Assembly (NCBI RefSeq): GCF_017406825.1
Contig: NZ_JAFQXT010000040.1
Span: 1 to 64,000 of the forward strand
Direction: 5' to 3'
DNA: 64,000 nucleotides
DNA from: Methanobrevibacter sp.
Lineage (GTDB): Archaea > Methanobacteriota > Methanobacteria > Methanobacteriales > Methanobacteriaceae
The notes under the pieces are model-generated. The model had not been told where the DNA came from. It worked only from the letters and a program-made list of their open reading frames with translations, and did no database searches. Below, piece by piece: positions 9,438 to 18,641 of the stretch; positions within the stretch are counted from its first letter, which is position 1; every line of letters starts with the position of its first letter. Made by a program: the position numbers and the translations under genes.

Positions 9438-10607
9438 TCAATACCGGTATGTCGAGCTTAATTGCGAAACCATCCAGTCCGGCGCTTCGGAAGTGGGGAT
9501 GGTCAAGACAATGCTTTCCATATTATCCAGGACATAATTAACCTTATCTTGCGGAATTTCAATCAGTAGCATATATTGCGCATCCAAATCCCCTAGATTG
9601 ATTTCTCTTTCGTAATTGGATAATTTCACACCGTAATCCTTCAGCATTTGATATGTTTCTTTTTCATCATATCCTTTGACAATCGCACCTTTAATCATTT
9701 CGAGCACATTTGATGAAAAACCCCTTGTGTTCTCTTTAGGATACGTGTTATTTCCTTTTACGGTCATTTTAGTTTTTGAGTATTGCGAATCAATCTCCCC
9801 GTTTTCCTCATATCTCATTATTGATAAAACGGTGCATCCGCTTATTTTGGGGTTGGTGCTGTTTGTGGCGTTGTCATCGGTTGAATTTGAATTTGTGTAT
9901 ATGTCAACGATACTTCCCACTCTTACAAGTCCGGCACCTGCCTGAAGCCTTGAAACCAGAATTGGAACAGACACTGTGTTCGGTTCTTCGAATTTTATTT
10001 GGGATAGGATTGTCGCATCATTTTCGTTGACAATCTCCATGGCTTCTGAAACGGGAAGGATTGTGTTTTCACTTTCATTTTCATAAACCGCCATTGTCCT
10101 ATTGTATTTGTCCATATTCAGATTTATGGACTTTTTGTGAAAGCTTCTCCAATCGCTTGTTGCTTCAATCAGTATATTTATTGCCGATACTTCCTCGGGG
10201 GTTTTGGCTTCGTTGATTCTGTTTTCCAGAATCATTGCATTTGGAGATGTGGTCAGTGCTCCTGTGTACAGGTCATGAAGTTCATTCAGTTTTGTTGTTT
10301 TTGCAAGCGATAATTTTTCCTGTGCAGGCTCATATATTATAAAATAATACATGGAAATGATCAATGTGGCTATAATTATTGTGGTTATAATCACTCCGAT
10401 TTTTCTTTTCTTCTCATTATCACTTATATCTACGGATTTGGGTGATAGATAAACTCCCAATTTATGATTTAATTTTTTAAGTGGTGTTAATTCGTCTTCT
10501 TCTTTTTTATTTGGTTTTGGAAATTCTTCTTGAATCTGATTTTTCAGCTCTTTTGTTTGCTCAAAACCTCTGGGATACAATGGATCTCTTGGTTTTTTAT
10601 TATTCAT
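9438..10607 (-). CDS. DUF515-like membrane protein with SAF/CpaB-like region
   Basis: The 389-residue protein has a charged cytoplasmic N-terminus of about 69 residues, a single transmembrane segment near residues 70-91, and a large external part. A stretch near residues 203-230 (VSVPILVSRLQAGAGLVRVGSIVDIYT) resembles the SAF-type domain of CpaB/RcpC proteins of pilus assembly. Overall it looks like the methanogen family DUF515, of unknown function. It directly precedes the sortase in the same direction (12-base gap), so a joint role in surface-protein handling is plausible but unproven. Confidence 0.6.
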   Translation of the reverse strand: MNNKKPRDPLYPRGFEQTKELKNQIQEEFPKPNKKEEDELTPLKKLNHKLGVYLSPKSVDISDNEKKRKIGVIITTIIIATLIISMYYFIIYEPAQEKLSLAKTTKLNELHDLYTGALTTSPNAMILENRINEAKTPEEVSAINILIEATSDWRSFHKKSINLNMDKYNRTMAVYENESENTILPVSEAMEIVNENDATILSQIKFEEPNTVSVPILVSRLQAGAGLVRVGSIVDIYTNSNSTDDNATNSTNPKISGCTVLSIMRYEENGEIDSQYSKTKMTVKGNNTYPKENTRGFSSNVLEMIKGAIVKGYDEKETYQMLKDYGVKLSNYEREINLGDLDAQYMLLIEIPQDKVNYVLDNMESIVLTIPTSEAPDWMVSQLSSTYRY

Positions 10608-10665
10608 TTTAAATACTCCTTTTAATTCTTAGATGGTTAATTTAATTAATAGGAGTAAAATGGTG

Positions 10666-11361
10666 TTATCTTTTAATTAAATTAATTATTAGGTAATATA
10701 AACAAAATAGGAGCAATAATAATCCTGCCGGATTGATGTTGAATATGCTGATGTTAATTGGGAGGATAATTATCAGGATTAAAATGCAGGATATGCCTAT
10801 TATTATGTGATTGTCAAATTTAGGATACCTGAAATTGCTGATCATTAATAATGAAACAACAACGCTCAATATTAAAGCGATAATCGGATTGAACAGTCCG
10901 CTCAGATATAATGTCGCTATAATGAATGATATTCCAGGAATCGGAAAACCGATGAAGTCATCAGTGTCAATCTTTCCCGCGATTACATTATATCTTGTAA
11001 GCCTTAAAACTCCACAGATAACGATCAATAAACTAACAAGCATCACTGTTATTTCAAAAATGCCTGGGGTGGTGTTAATGCAGGTATAAATAAATATAGC
11101 AGGTGCAGCTCCGAATGAAATTATATCTGATAGTGAATCGATATTTTTTCCGAAGCCCAAATCATCATGCCTATCTGTTTTTCGTGCTACCCAACCATCT
11201 ACTGAGTCAAACATGATTGCAATAATCATAAGGATTGCAGACAGTCCAAAATTATGATTTATTGAACAGATTATTGATAGGAATCCGGAACTCATATTCA
11301 ACAGGGATATGATGTCTGATATTGCAATGAAACTTTTTATGTCAGTATCTGTAATACTCAT
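10666..11361 (-). CDS. pssA: Archaetidylserine synthase (CDP-alcohol phosphatidyltransferase)
   Basis: This 231-residue integral membrane enzyme would transfer serine to CDP-archaeol, giving archaetidylserine. The CDP-alcohol phosphotransferase motif is present: DSVDGWVAR at residues 52-60, then Gly71, Asp75 and Asp79, two residues longer than the classical spacing, followed by ISFGAAPA. About six to seven further hydrophobic segments follow. The sequence is closer to serine transferases than to glycerol-phosphate types. GGAGTTAAAAT precedes the ATG. It heads the minus-strand group that continues to the DUF515-like gene and the sortase. Confidence 0.82.
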   Translation of the reverse strand: MSITDTDIKSFIAISDIISLLNMSSGFLSIICSINHNFGLSAILMIIAIMFDSVDGWVARKTDRHDDLGFGKNIDSLSDIISFGAAPAIFIYTCINTTPGIFEITVMLVSLLIVICGVLRLTRYNVIAGKIDTDDFIGFPIPGISFIIATLYLSGLFNPIIALILSVVVSLLMISNFRYPKFDNHIIIGISCILILIIILPINISIFNINPAGLLLLLFCLYYLIINLIKR

Positions 11362-11761
11362 ATTTTAACTCCAGTAATAGTTTTATTTTCCTTTCTTATT
11401 AAATTATGCTTTAATTTTACCTCAATTTAACTTATACACTCATATAATTTAATAGAAATGTTATTTTTTTAAATACAACCTAATACTTAATATTATCAAT
11501 ATATGTTAAAGTATTTTTGTTTTAAGTGATTAATTTTGTTTTGTTTAATTATTACGAATTTTTTTTTAAAAATAAAGAATTAAAGATAAAATATATATAA
11601 TAATATTTTTAATAAATATTAATTGTTAGACTTTAAAAAATAGCTATAAATTCCATTTTTTAAGTATTAAATGGCGTAATTATTTTACTAAATTTGGTAT
11701 TTTTAAATTGTTTTTATCGTTATTTGAAAAGAAGTAATATTAATGAATTGCGAGTAGTTAA
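11362..11761. other. AT-rich divergent intergenic region
   Basis: These 400 bases separate pssA from the mreB operon. I see several TATA-like stretches (for example AAATATATATAATAAT near 11588-11603) and one small inverted repeat CCATTT-N10-AAATGG near 11655-11676, but no coding sequence, tRNA or structured RNA. It probably carries both divergent promoters. Confidence 0.5.
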
Positions 11762-12400
11762 ATGATTGAAGATAATATACGTATTCTCAGGCAAGCTGCA
11801 AAATACACCACATCCGAGAATTATCAAATTCAAAAGGATTGGTGTGTGATTGCGGGAAATGTTGATTTAATTGATGATATGGCTTATAAAGCCATCGCTT
11901 CAAATCATAAAATCAACATATTGTTCAGGGAACATGTAATTCTTAAGGATGGCAGTTTCGACAAGAAATTTGATTTCATCATGCTTCATGGAAACTCATT
12001 GATCTTCAATGATTTTAAAAACGAAACTCAAAAACGCGGTGGAGCATTCATTCAGATTTCAAAAACTTATCTGAATGAAGAACCTAATATGATGGTATTT
12101 GTGGGTCCCGATAATGTAATCAGGAACACAGTGTCCGTTATTGATAAATCCAATATATCGATTTCAATCATTAAAGAGTCTCAAACCACTAATTTCATTG
12201 ATATAGATCTTAGCAGTGATGTTAGGTTGCCAAACTTCATTAAGTCTGCTCTTAAACCATTCTACAATGCGAATGAAATTGTTCTGTCAACAATTTTAAT
12301 TTCCATTGAAAGAGATGGTGATGTTGGAAAAGTTCAAAGCATAGCTACATCTAATAAAATTTTCGTTATCGATTTCAGAGACATTGTAACGGAGGATTAA
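11762..12400 (+). CDS. Protein of unknown function, co-transcribed with mreB
   Basis: The 212-residue soluble protein has no motif I recognise. It begins MIEDNIRILRQAAKY and has alternating hydrophobic and charged stretches that suggest a mixed alpha/beta fold, without membrane segments or cysteine clusters. It ends two bases before the start of the MreB-like gene, and the ribosome site of mreB (GGAGG) lies inside its last codons, so the two are almost certainly translated from one message. A role linked to the actin-like filament is therefore likely by context only. Confidence 0.7.
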   Translation: MIEDNIRILRQAAKYTTSENYQIQKDWCVIAGNVDLIDDMAYKAIASNHKINILFREHVILKDGSFDKKFDFIMLHGNSLIFNDFKNETQKRGGAFIQISKTYLNEEPNMMVFVGPDNVIRNTVSVIDKSNISISIIKESQTTNFIDIDLSSDVRLPNFIKSALKPFYNANEIVLSTILISIERDGDVGKVQSIATSNKIFVIDFRDIVTED

Positions 12401-12402
12401 TC

Positions 12403-13476
12403 ATGAATATTTTTGGAAATGAAGAGGAAATACCACAAACTGAAGACACTAAAGTTATCAGTAACAGTTTAGGAATTGATTTAGGAACTTTAAATACTGT
12501 AATTGCAAAACCATCAGGGGATAAATTTGATTTATACCAAATTCCTTCTGTTGTTGCAGTTAAAAAAGATGATCCGACTGAAGTTTTAGCGGTTGGTGAA
12601 GAAGCTAAAAGAATGCTTGGAAGAACTCCTGAAGATATTCTTGCAGTCAGACCTTTGAAAAAAGGAGTCATTGAAAATGTTGCACAGGCACAGGCATTAC
12701 TCATTAAAGCGATGCAAATCGGTATTAATGAAGGCGAAACTGTAGGAAGAATTGTCATAGGTATTCCTGGAGATGCATCCGAAGTTGAAAAAAATGCTGC
12801 AGAAGAAATCGGAAGAAAAGCCGGAGCACAAAACATTTTAGTAATCAGTGAAGGATTGGCCGCAGCCATTGGTGCAGGTTTGCCTATAGCAGAACCGAAC
12901 GGCACTATGGTTATAGATATTGGTGCAGGTTCAACCGACATTGTAATCATTTCTCTTGGCGGCATCAATGATATTGAAACTGTTAGATGTGGTGGAGACG
13001 ATATAGATGCTAAAATTGTTGAACTTGTAGCAGAAAGATACGATGTAGCGATAGGTATTCATGATGCGGAAGCTGCAAAAATTGAAGTTGGAATGATTCA
13101 CTGTTCCGAACAAATTGAAAATTTAAGTGTTGAAGTAATCGGTAAATCCTTAGAGACTAACAGACCTAAAAAGGTCGTAATCGATTCAATGCTCGTTGCA
13201 GATGCGGTAGAACCATACATGCAAAAGATTGTTGACGGATTAAATGTGATTTTAGAAAGATTGTCCCCTGAATTAATGATGGGCGTTTACAACAATTCTG
13301 TTGCAGTCGGAGGAAGTTCAAGACTTCGCGGATTAAAAGAAAGAGTCTTTGATGAAATTTCCATACCAATAGAAATTTCTGAAGATCCAATGACAGTTGT
13401 AGCGAAAGGTACTGCCATTGTTGCCGCTGAACCTTTAGCATTAGAACCTGAAGTCCGTCTTAGGGCTATGAAATAA
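12403..13476 (+). CDS. mreB: MreB-like actin-family protein
   Basis: The 357-residue protein has the actin/Hsp70 ATPase motifs: phosphate 1 GIDLGTLNT near residue 25, phosphate 2 VIDIGAGSTDIVIISLGG near residue 170, and the adenosine motif GGSSRLRGL near residue 305. The VVAVKKDDPTEVLAVGEEAKRMLGR section is typical of MreB, the rod-shape filament protein. Such proteins occur in pseudomurein-containing methanogens, where a role in wall growth is inferred. It follows the preceding unknown gene by 2 bases. The C-terminal tail after the last actin motif is short. Confidence 0.88.
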   Translation: MNIFGNEEEIPQTEDTKVISNSLGIDLGTLNTVIAKPSGDKFDLYQIPSVVAVKKDDPTEVLAVGEEAKRMLGRTPEDILAVRPLKKGVIENVAQAQALLIKAMQIGINEGETVGRIVIGIPGDASEVEKNAAEEIGRKAGAQNILVISEGLAAAIGAGLPIAEPNGTMVIDIGAGSTDIVIISLGGINDIETVRCGGDDIDAKIVELVAERYDVAIGIHDAEAAKIEVGMIHCSEQIENLSVEVIGKSLETNRPKKVVIDSMLVADAVEPYMQKIVDGLNVILERLSPELMMGVYNNSVAVGGSSRLRGLKERVFDEISIPIEISEDPMTVVAKGTAIVAAEPLALEPEVRLRAMK

Positions 13477-13479
13477 ATT

Positions 13480-13516
13480 TATTTTATTTCTCTTCTTTTT
13501 TTTATTATTTTTTTTG
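13480..13516 (+). terminator. T-tract terminator after mreB
   Basis: Several T-runs of up to nine lie directly after the mreB stop and before rnhB, with no stable stem-loop, matching archaeal oligo-T termination. Confidence 0.45.
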
Positions 13517-13522
13517 ATTTTT

Positions 13523-14137
13523 ATGGATATTTTAGGCATTGATGAGGCAGGCAGAGGATCTGTTTTGGGACCTCTGGTTATTGCAGGCGTAATTATTCCT
13601 GAAAAGATGGAAAAAGTTCTTGAAAGAATGGGCGTCAAGGATTCAAAGAAATTAAATCCAAATCGCCGAACTATCCTGTCCCGTAAATTGAAGAAAATGT
13701 TTGAATATGACATCATCGTTATAACTGCTCGTGAAATTGACGAGATGAGGGCGGATGGCATTAATCTTAATGAGATAGAAAAGAATGCGATGGAAGAATT
13801 AATTTTAAGGTTAAATCCTGAAAAGGCCATTGTTGATGCTGTTGATGTGAAGGCCGAAAGATTTCAGGAAAATCTTAGAAAAGACACAGGATTTGATGTT
13901 ATAGCCGAACACAAAGCGGATGATAATTATATTCAAGTTGGTGCCGCTTCCATTATCGCAAAGGCTGAAAGGGATGCCCAGATTGCGGATATCAATAAGG
14001 AATTCATTAAATCCGGAGGGATTGGTTCCGGTTATCCGTCAGACCCGACAACAAAAAAATTCCTAAGCAATTACACATATGATGAAATGCCCGATTTTGT
14101 TAGGAGGTCATGGAATACGGTGGCTAAAATGAAATAA
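13523..14137 (+). CDS. rnhB: Ribonuclease HII
   Basis: This enzyme of 204 residues cuts RNA of RNA-DNA hybrids and removes ribonucleotides from DNA. The start MDILGIDEAGRGSVLGPLVIAG holds the first catalytic Asp and Glu (DEAGRG); further acidic residues are in KKLNPNRR-following IVDAVD and in the EHKADDNY motif near residue 130, the standard type 2 RNase H set. The end SGYPSDPTTKKFL is typical. The ATG at 13523 fits the conserved start. No Shine-Dalgarno is visible because the upstream DNA is a T-tract. Confidence 0.93.
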   Translation: MDILGIDEAGRGSVLGPLVIAGVIIPEKMEKVLERMGVKDSKKLNPNRRTILSRKLKKMFEYDIIVITAREIDEMRADGINLNEIEKNAMEELILRLNPEKAIVDAVDVKAERFQENLRKDTGFDVIAEHKADDNYIQVGAASIIAKAERDAQIADINKEFIKSGGIGSGYPSDPTTKKFLSNYTYDEMPDFVRRSWNTVAKMK

Positions 14138-14236
14138 TTCCAAAAATCGCCTATTTTTCAATAAATATTTAAGTATATGTATTAATAAAATATTCTTATA
14201 AATGATTTTTTGATAATTATATGATAAGGGATAACT

Positions 14237-15076
14237 ATGATTACTGAGTATATTATGCCTTTTATTGATGGAATAATGGATATCTTTACTCAGGGAGGAA
14301 TTATCACGTACATAATCCTCTTTGTAGGTATTTACGGTTTGATTATTTCATTAAGAAAAATTGCATATCTTAAAAAGATTAGTAAAGTCGATACCACTGA
14401 AATATTCGGTGTAGTAACAGCATCAATGGAGAGAGGAGGTGCTGTCGAAGCTTTAAAACAGATTAACGGTTTTAAAAATCCTATTTCTAAAATTGTTTCC
14501 GAAACTTTGAAAATCGGTTATAAAAATAAGACAGAAGTTGAGGAAAGTATGGAACAGATTTTCATTGTTGAAGTTGCTAAAATGACCAAAGGATTAAATA
14601 CCCTCAAGACTTTAACTGAACTTGCTCCATTTTTGGGTTTGATCGGTACTGTTATAGGTATCTGGATGACTTTCAAATCATTGGGTGTTCATCCTGATTC
14701 CGCTGCAATGGCGGAAGGTATCTATGTGGCTTTGACAACTACTATCATGGGTCTTTTAGTGGCTATTGTGTTATTGCCTATGCATACTTATATCCAAACT
14801 CTCATTGAGGCGGAAATGGATAAGATTGAACTTGCTACAAAAATGACCAATTGGGGATTCGCAGTTGTAAAAGTCAGAGTCGATTCCAATGTCGAATGTG
14901 CTCTTGAAGCTTTACAAGAGGCAGATGGTGTCGTTAACACCAGGCTGATTTCGGATCCTTATGCAAACATTAAGGTTTCGTTCAAGCCAAGTATGCTGGA
15001 TAAAAGTATCGCAAATATTATTTTAGAGAAATGTAATGTTAATGCTGAGATTACTGAAAGTAAACTAAGACAATAA
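14237..15076 (+). CDS. MotA/TolQ/ExbB-family proton channel protein
   Basis: The 279-residue protein has a hydrophobic segment near residues 15-38, a cytoplasmic region, then two close segments near 132-156 and 165-188 (ELAPFLGLIGTVIGIWMTFKSLG and VALTTTIMGLLVAIVLLP), the hallmark of the ExbB/TolQ channel. A C-terminal extension of about 80 residues is unusual for ExbB and is soluble. In bacteria these use proton flow to energise envelope proteins. The next gene, 9 bases downstream, encodes the ExbD-like partner. Its client in this single-membrane archaeon is unknown. Confidence 0.85.
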   Translation: MITEYIMPFIDGIMDIFTQGGIITYIILFVGIYGLIISLRKIAYLKKISKVDTTEIFGVVTASMERGGAVEALKQINGFKNPISKIVSETLKIGYKNKTEVEESMEQIFIVEVAKMTKGLNTLKTLTELAPFLGLIGTVIGIWMTFKSLGVHPDSAAMAEGIYVALTTTIMGLLVAIVLLPMHTYIQTLIEAEMDKIELATKMTNWGFAVVKVRVDSNVECALEALQEADGVVNTRLISDPYANIKVSFKPSMLDKSIANIILEKCNVNAEITESKLRQ

Positions 15077-15085
15077 GGTGATTGC

Positions 15086-15499
15086 ATGGCGATTGATGTA
15101 AAAAAACATAAGAAAAAGTTTTTAGATCAAAAACCAAGTATCAATTTAGTTCCTTTCATTGATATTTTATTCACAATAATGATTTTCTTAGTGGTTACAA
15201 GTAATTTTTCAGCTACTGATTTTCAAGCGGACGCTGCAGACGATGTTGAAGATGGCGGCGGAAAGCCTAATGTCACTGATGTTTCTGGGGACCAGGAATA
15301 TTATGTGGTGCCGGTGGCCAATTTGCATAAGGTTACCGTCAATGGCCAGGACAGGTCGGATGCGATTTCGGGAAGTTCTGTAGCTGTACATGCAAATGTT
15401 ATTGATAACGGTCAAGTTATTATTAAACCGGGTGAAATCATCATTGAAACCCCATCAGGAGTTTCAGTAAATGATGCCGTAATACGTCCGGAACTTTAA
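15086..15499 (+). CDS. ExbD/TolR-like protein
   Basis: The 137-residue protein has a short basic cytoplasmic start, one transmembrane segment near residues 19-42 (INLVPFIDILFTIMIFLVV) holding the conserved proton-carrying aspartate at residue 26, and a C-terminal external domain. Pairing with the ExbB-like gene 9 bases upstream supports a proton-driven complex. The external part differs from classical ExbD: an acidic linker is followed by a beta-rich region ending in VNDAVIRPEL, and no TonB-like gene is visible nearby. A GGTGAT ribosome site lies before the ATG. Confidence 0.82.
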   Translation: MAIDVKKHKKKFLDQKPSINLVPFIDILFTIMIFLVVTSNFSATDFQADAADDVEDGGGKPNVTDVSGDQEYYVVPVANLHKVTVNGQDRSDAISGSSVAVHANVIDNGQVIIKPGEIIIETPSGVSVNDAVIRPEL

Positions 15500-15515
15500 A
15501 AATTGAGGAATGAAA

Positions 15516-16142
15516 ATGTATACAGGAAGAATTCTATCAGCAGGTATGAATAGTGAAGGTAAACCTTTTGTGGCATACAGGGTATCAAGCAGGTCATTTC
15601 CTAATAGAAAATGCATGAATCATGACGATCATGCGGCTGTTGTTCCAATAGAAGGTTTTGAAAAGGACATTTATAAGAACGCTTATATCTCTTACAATTC
15701 TATTAAAATTGTGGATGATAAAATAGTTGTTTCAAACGGTTCTCAAACCGATGTCATAGCGGATAAAATCGCTGTGGGAATGAATATCAGGGATGCAATG
15801 GCATATTCATTACTTACCATGGATTATGAAAAAGACGATTATAACACTCCAAGAATTGCCGCAGCTGTCACATCCACAGACAATGAGGATGAATATGAGT
15901 GTTATATAGGCATTGTAAACGATAATAAAATTTTAGTCGAACAGGTTCCATATGGTGAAGCAGCATTCATTTCAACATATGGCAGCCAGGTGCCCGACAA
16001 AGTCGATTTTGAAGCTAAAACTTCCGAGGAAGCTGCAAAATACATTTTTGACGAGGGCGTTTTTGCAAATTATGAAAAACCGGTCACATCATGTGCCGCC
16101 GTTTTTGATGGAAAATGGACTACTGCAGTCTATAATCCATAA
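15516..16142 (+). CDS. purO: Archaeal IMP cyclohydrolase
   Basis: PurO closes FAICAR to inosine monophosphate, the last step of purine synthesis in many archaea, replacing bacterial PurH. The start [31 protein letters not shown] is diagnostic, and the length of 208 residues fits. The ATG at 15516 is preferred over one six bases upstream because TGAGGA has suitable spacing to it. It follows the ExbD-like gene by 16 bases and may share its transcript, although the functions are unrelated. Confidence 0.92.
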   Translation: MYTGRILSAGMNSEGKPFVAYRVSSRSFPNRKCMNHDDHAAVVPIEGFEKDIYKNAYISYNSIKIVDDKIVVSNGSQTDVIADKIAVGMNIRDAMAYSLLTMDYEKDDYNTPRIAAAVTSTDNEDEYECYIGIVNDNKILVEQVPYGEAAFISTYGSQVPDKVDFEAKTSEEAAKYIFDEGVFANYEKPVTSCAAVFDGKWTTAVYNP

Positions 16143-16177
16143 TTTTTTCTTTTTTTTAAAACTATCAGATGATTATT

Positions 16178-16942
16178 ATGAGTATTGAATTATTTGGATT
16201 AGAGAATATTCCTATTGTTGACGGCAATAGCGACATTTCTCGAATTATAAAGGAAGCTGTTGAAAAACAGGGTTGCGGTTTAAATCATGGAGACATTGTT
16301 TTAATTGCCGAAACCTTAATTTCAAAAGCTGAAGAAAATTTCATCATTTTAGATGATTTGAATCCTTCCGATTTGGCTGTTGAACTTGCAGAAAAAGCCG
16401 ACAAGGACCCGAAACTGGTTGAAGCTATTCTGAATGAATCTAATGAAGTTGTCCGCGTAGGCCCTAAATTCATCATAACTGAAACAAAACAGGGATTTGT
16501 CTGTGCCAATGCGGGTATCGATGAGTCAAATGTCGGGGACGGTCTGGCCACTCCAATGCCAAAGGATGCGGATAAATCCGCATGCAAGATTCGCGAATTT
16601 TTAGAAAATGAATTCGATGAAGAAATTGCAGTAATAATCACTGACACCCAGGGAAGGGCATTCAGATTCGGAGCTATCGGGACTGCAATAGGCTGTTCCG
16701 GAATTTCACCTATCTGGAAACGTGTCGGTGAAAAAGATTTATACGGCAGGGAACTGGAAACAACTGAAATTGCAACCTGCGATGAATTGTCCGCAGCGGC
16801 ATCCCTTATTATGGGACAGGCTGATGAAGGACTCCCAGTTGTTATTATCCGAGGATTCGAAAGCTTTGATATTTTGAGAAACACTGATTCAAATATTAAA
16901 CCTGTTTTAATGCCAAAAGAAGCGGACGTATTTAGGAAGTAG
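16178..16942 (+). CDS. cofE: Coenzyme F420:L-glutamate ligase
   Basis: CofE adds glutamates to F420-0 in a GTP-dependent reaction, finishing the F420 side chain. The 254-residue product has the family stretches [15 protein letters not shown] near residue 40, [10 protein letters not shown] near 115, [23 protein letters not shown] near 155 and [13 protein letters not shown] near the end. It lies 5 bases before cofD, so the two F420 genes form an operon. The ATG at 16178 fits the usual start. Confidence 0.93.
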   Translation: MSIELFGLENIPIVDGNSDISRIIKEAVEKQGCGLNHGDIVLIAETLISKAEENFIILDDLNPSDLAVELAEKADKDPKLVEAILNESNEVVRVGPKFIITETKQGFVCANAGIDESNVGDGLATPMPKDADKSACKIREFLENEFDEEIAVIITDTQGRAFRFGAIGTAIGCSGISPIWKRVGEKDLYGRELETTEIATCDELSAAASLIMGQADEGLPVVIIRGFESFDILRNTDSNIKPVLMPKEADVFRK

Positions 16943-16947
16943 ATCTC

Positions 16948-17853
16948 ATGATTACTGTATTATCTGGAGGAACAGGCACTCCAAAACTACTTCAAGGCCT
17001 TAAGGAAATTGTGGATCCCGGAGATTTGACAATTATCGTAAACACTTTGGAAAACAATTATTTTTCCGGCGTTTATGTCTCAGCAGACATTGACACTGTT
17101 TTATATACGATGTCAGATATGATAAATGACGAATTCTGGTATGGAGTTAAGGATGACACATTCATCACTCATGAAAGGCTTGAGGAGTTGGGCTGCGGCG
17201 AATTGCTGAGAATAGGGGATATCGACCGCGCTACAAAAATACAAAAGACCCAGCTGATGCAAAAGCATGGCCTTAAAAAAGCATGCGAAATTCAGGCAAG
17301 AAATATGGGAATCGAATCCAGAATCCTGCCGATGAGTGAAGAGCAGTCCGACATCAAGATAGTCACTGACATCGGCGAGTTGGAATTCCATGATTTCTTA
17401 ATCAAATACCAGTCCGAACCGGAAGTTCTGGATTTAAAGTTTTCCGAAGTCAGTCCGGCTGAAGGAATCATTGATGCGATTAGAAACTCCGATGCAGTAA
17501 TTATAGGACCGTCAAATCCGATAACTTCAATTTCACCAATAATATCTCTTGAAGGCGTTCGTGAAGCATTAAAGGATGCTCATGTTATTGCCGTTTCACC
17601 TATCATAGGTTCTGATGCAGTTTCAGGTCCGGCAAGCAAATTCATGGAAGCTTTAGGCGTTGAAGTTTCTTCAGCAGGTGTTGCAAAATTATATCAGGAT
17701 TTTTTAGACAACATTGTCATTGACAATAAAGATTCCAATCTGAAATCACAATTAAATCAAATAGTTAATAAGGTAACAGTTACAAATACAATAATGAATA
17801 GTTTAGATGCTAAGAAAAATTTAGCACAAATTATTATAGATAGTATTCCTTAG
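16948..17853 (+). CDS. cofD: 2-phospho-L-lactate transferase
   Basis: CofD joins the activated lactyl/enolpyruvyl-guanosine group to the deazaflavin Fo, making F420-0 or its dehydro form. The 301-residue protein starts ITVLSGGTGTPKLLQGL, the nucleotide-binding loop of the family, followed by ADIDTVLYTMSDMINDE and GDIDRATKIQKTQLM. The later GPSNPITSISPII stretch is also typical. It follows cofE by 5 bases. In this organism F420 carries electrons from hydrogenase to the methanogenesis reductases. Confidence 0.93.
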   Translation: MITVLSGGTGTPKLLQGLKEIVDPGDLTIIVNTLENNYFSGVYVSADIDTVLYTMSDMINDEFWYGVKDDTFITHERLEELGCGELLRIGDIDRATKIQKTQLMQKHGLKKACEIQARNMGIESRILPMSEEQSDIKIVTDIGELEFHDFLIKYQSEPEVLDLKFSEVSPAEGIIDAIRNSDAVIIGPSNPITSISPIISLEGVREALKDAHVIAVSPIIGSDAVSGPASKFMEALGVEVSSAGVAKLYQDFLDNIVIDNKDSNLKSQLNQIVNKVTVTNTIMNSLDAKKNLAQIIIDSIP

Positions 17854-17874
17854 TAAGAAAGAGGCGATTAGTAA

Positions 17875-18636
17875 ATGATACAAATGACTTTAATACAAAT
17901 TGACAATTATGGTCCTTGGACTGTAACTCCAAAGCCAAGAACTGAATCTGATTTACAGATGTTGCAGGCGAACTTATTTGCAGACTTGAACAATCATTTC
18001 GGAAACAAAAAAGGATTAGTTTTCTTTACAAGATTCGACAACCTGCTTGCAGTTTCAAACGGTTTAAATGAAGAGGATCATTTAAGAATTCAAAGGTCAA
18101 TTAGAAACAGATACCCAATCACTGTAAGTATGGGTGTTGGCGCTGCTGAAACTCCTCATGAAGCTCAAAAATTGGCAACAATTGCTCTTCAAAAGGCAGG
18201 AAGCGCTCAATCAGGGGAAAGAAAAGAAATTTTGGCTGTTGACAGTTTGGTAAGTGAAGAGGACAGTTTTGTTCAGGCAGCCCACATTGACATTAACAGC
18301 GTCACAGAAACCTTAACAGACATTGAATCAGCTTTTGACACTAGTTTCATGGTTAACAAGGCTCAACATTACCTGATGACAAAATTGATTAAAAAAGGTG
18401 CATTGCTGTTCTTCATCGGTGGGGATAACTTCATGTCTCCGTGCAACGGTTTATCCGAACAGGAAATTGAGGACATTATGGTTGAAATCGATGAAGAGAT
18501 AGGTATCAAACTTAAAGCAGGTATCGGCAGAGGTAAAAACGCTGAAGATGCAGCTTACATGGCCGATATTGGCCTTGAAGAAATCAGGGCACACAATAAT
18601 GAAATGTGGACTTGGGTTGTTGAAAAAGAATACTGA
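17875..18636 (+). CDS. gch3: GTP cyclohydrolase III
   Basis: This archaeal enzyme opens GTP to formylamino-ribosylamino-pyrimidinone phosphate, feeding riboflavin and, through it, the deazaflavin Fo. The 253-residue protein starts [19 protein letters not shown]-like and contains the duplicated nucleotide-cyclase-like halves ([14 protein letters not shown] near residue 60 and [14 protein letters not shown] near 185), characteristic of the family. GAGGCGAT precedes the ATG at 17875; a second ATG three codons on is possible. It sits right after cofD, in keeping with F420 supply. Confidence 0.9.
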   Translation: MIQMTLIQIDNYGPWTVTPKPRTESDLQMLQANLFADLNNHFGNKKGLVFFTRFDNLLAVSNGLNEEDHLRIQRSIRNRYPITVSMGVGAAETPHEAQKLATIALQKAGSAQSGERKEILAVDSLVSEEDSFVQAAHIDINSVTETLTDIESAFDTSFMVNKAQHYLMTKLIKKGALLFFIGGDNFMSPCNGLSEQEIEDIMVEIDEEIGIKLKAGIGRGKNAEDAAYMADIGLEEIRAHNNEMWTWVVEKEY

Positions 18637-18641
18637 GGAAT

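Noticed and set aside
11362-11761. Possible non-coding RNA in the 400-base AT-rich gap before the mreB operon
   Set aside because: Only short repeats and TATA-like stretches; no stable stem-loop, GC peak or tRNA-like structure.
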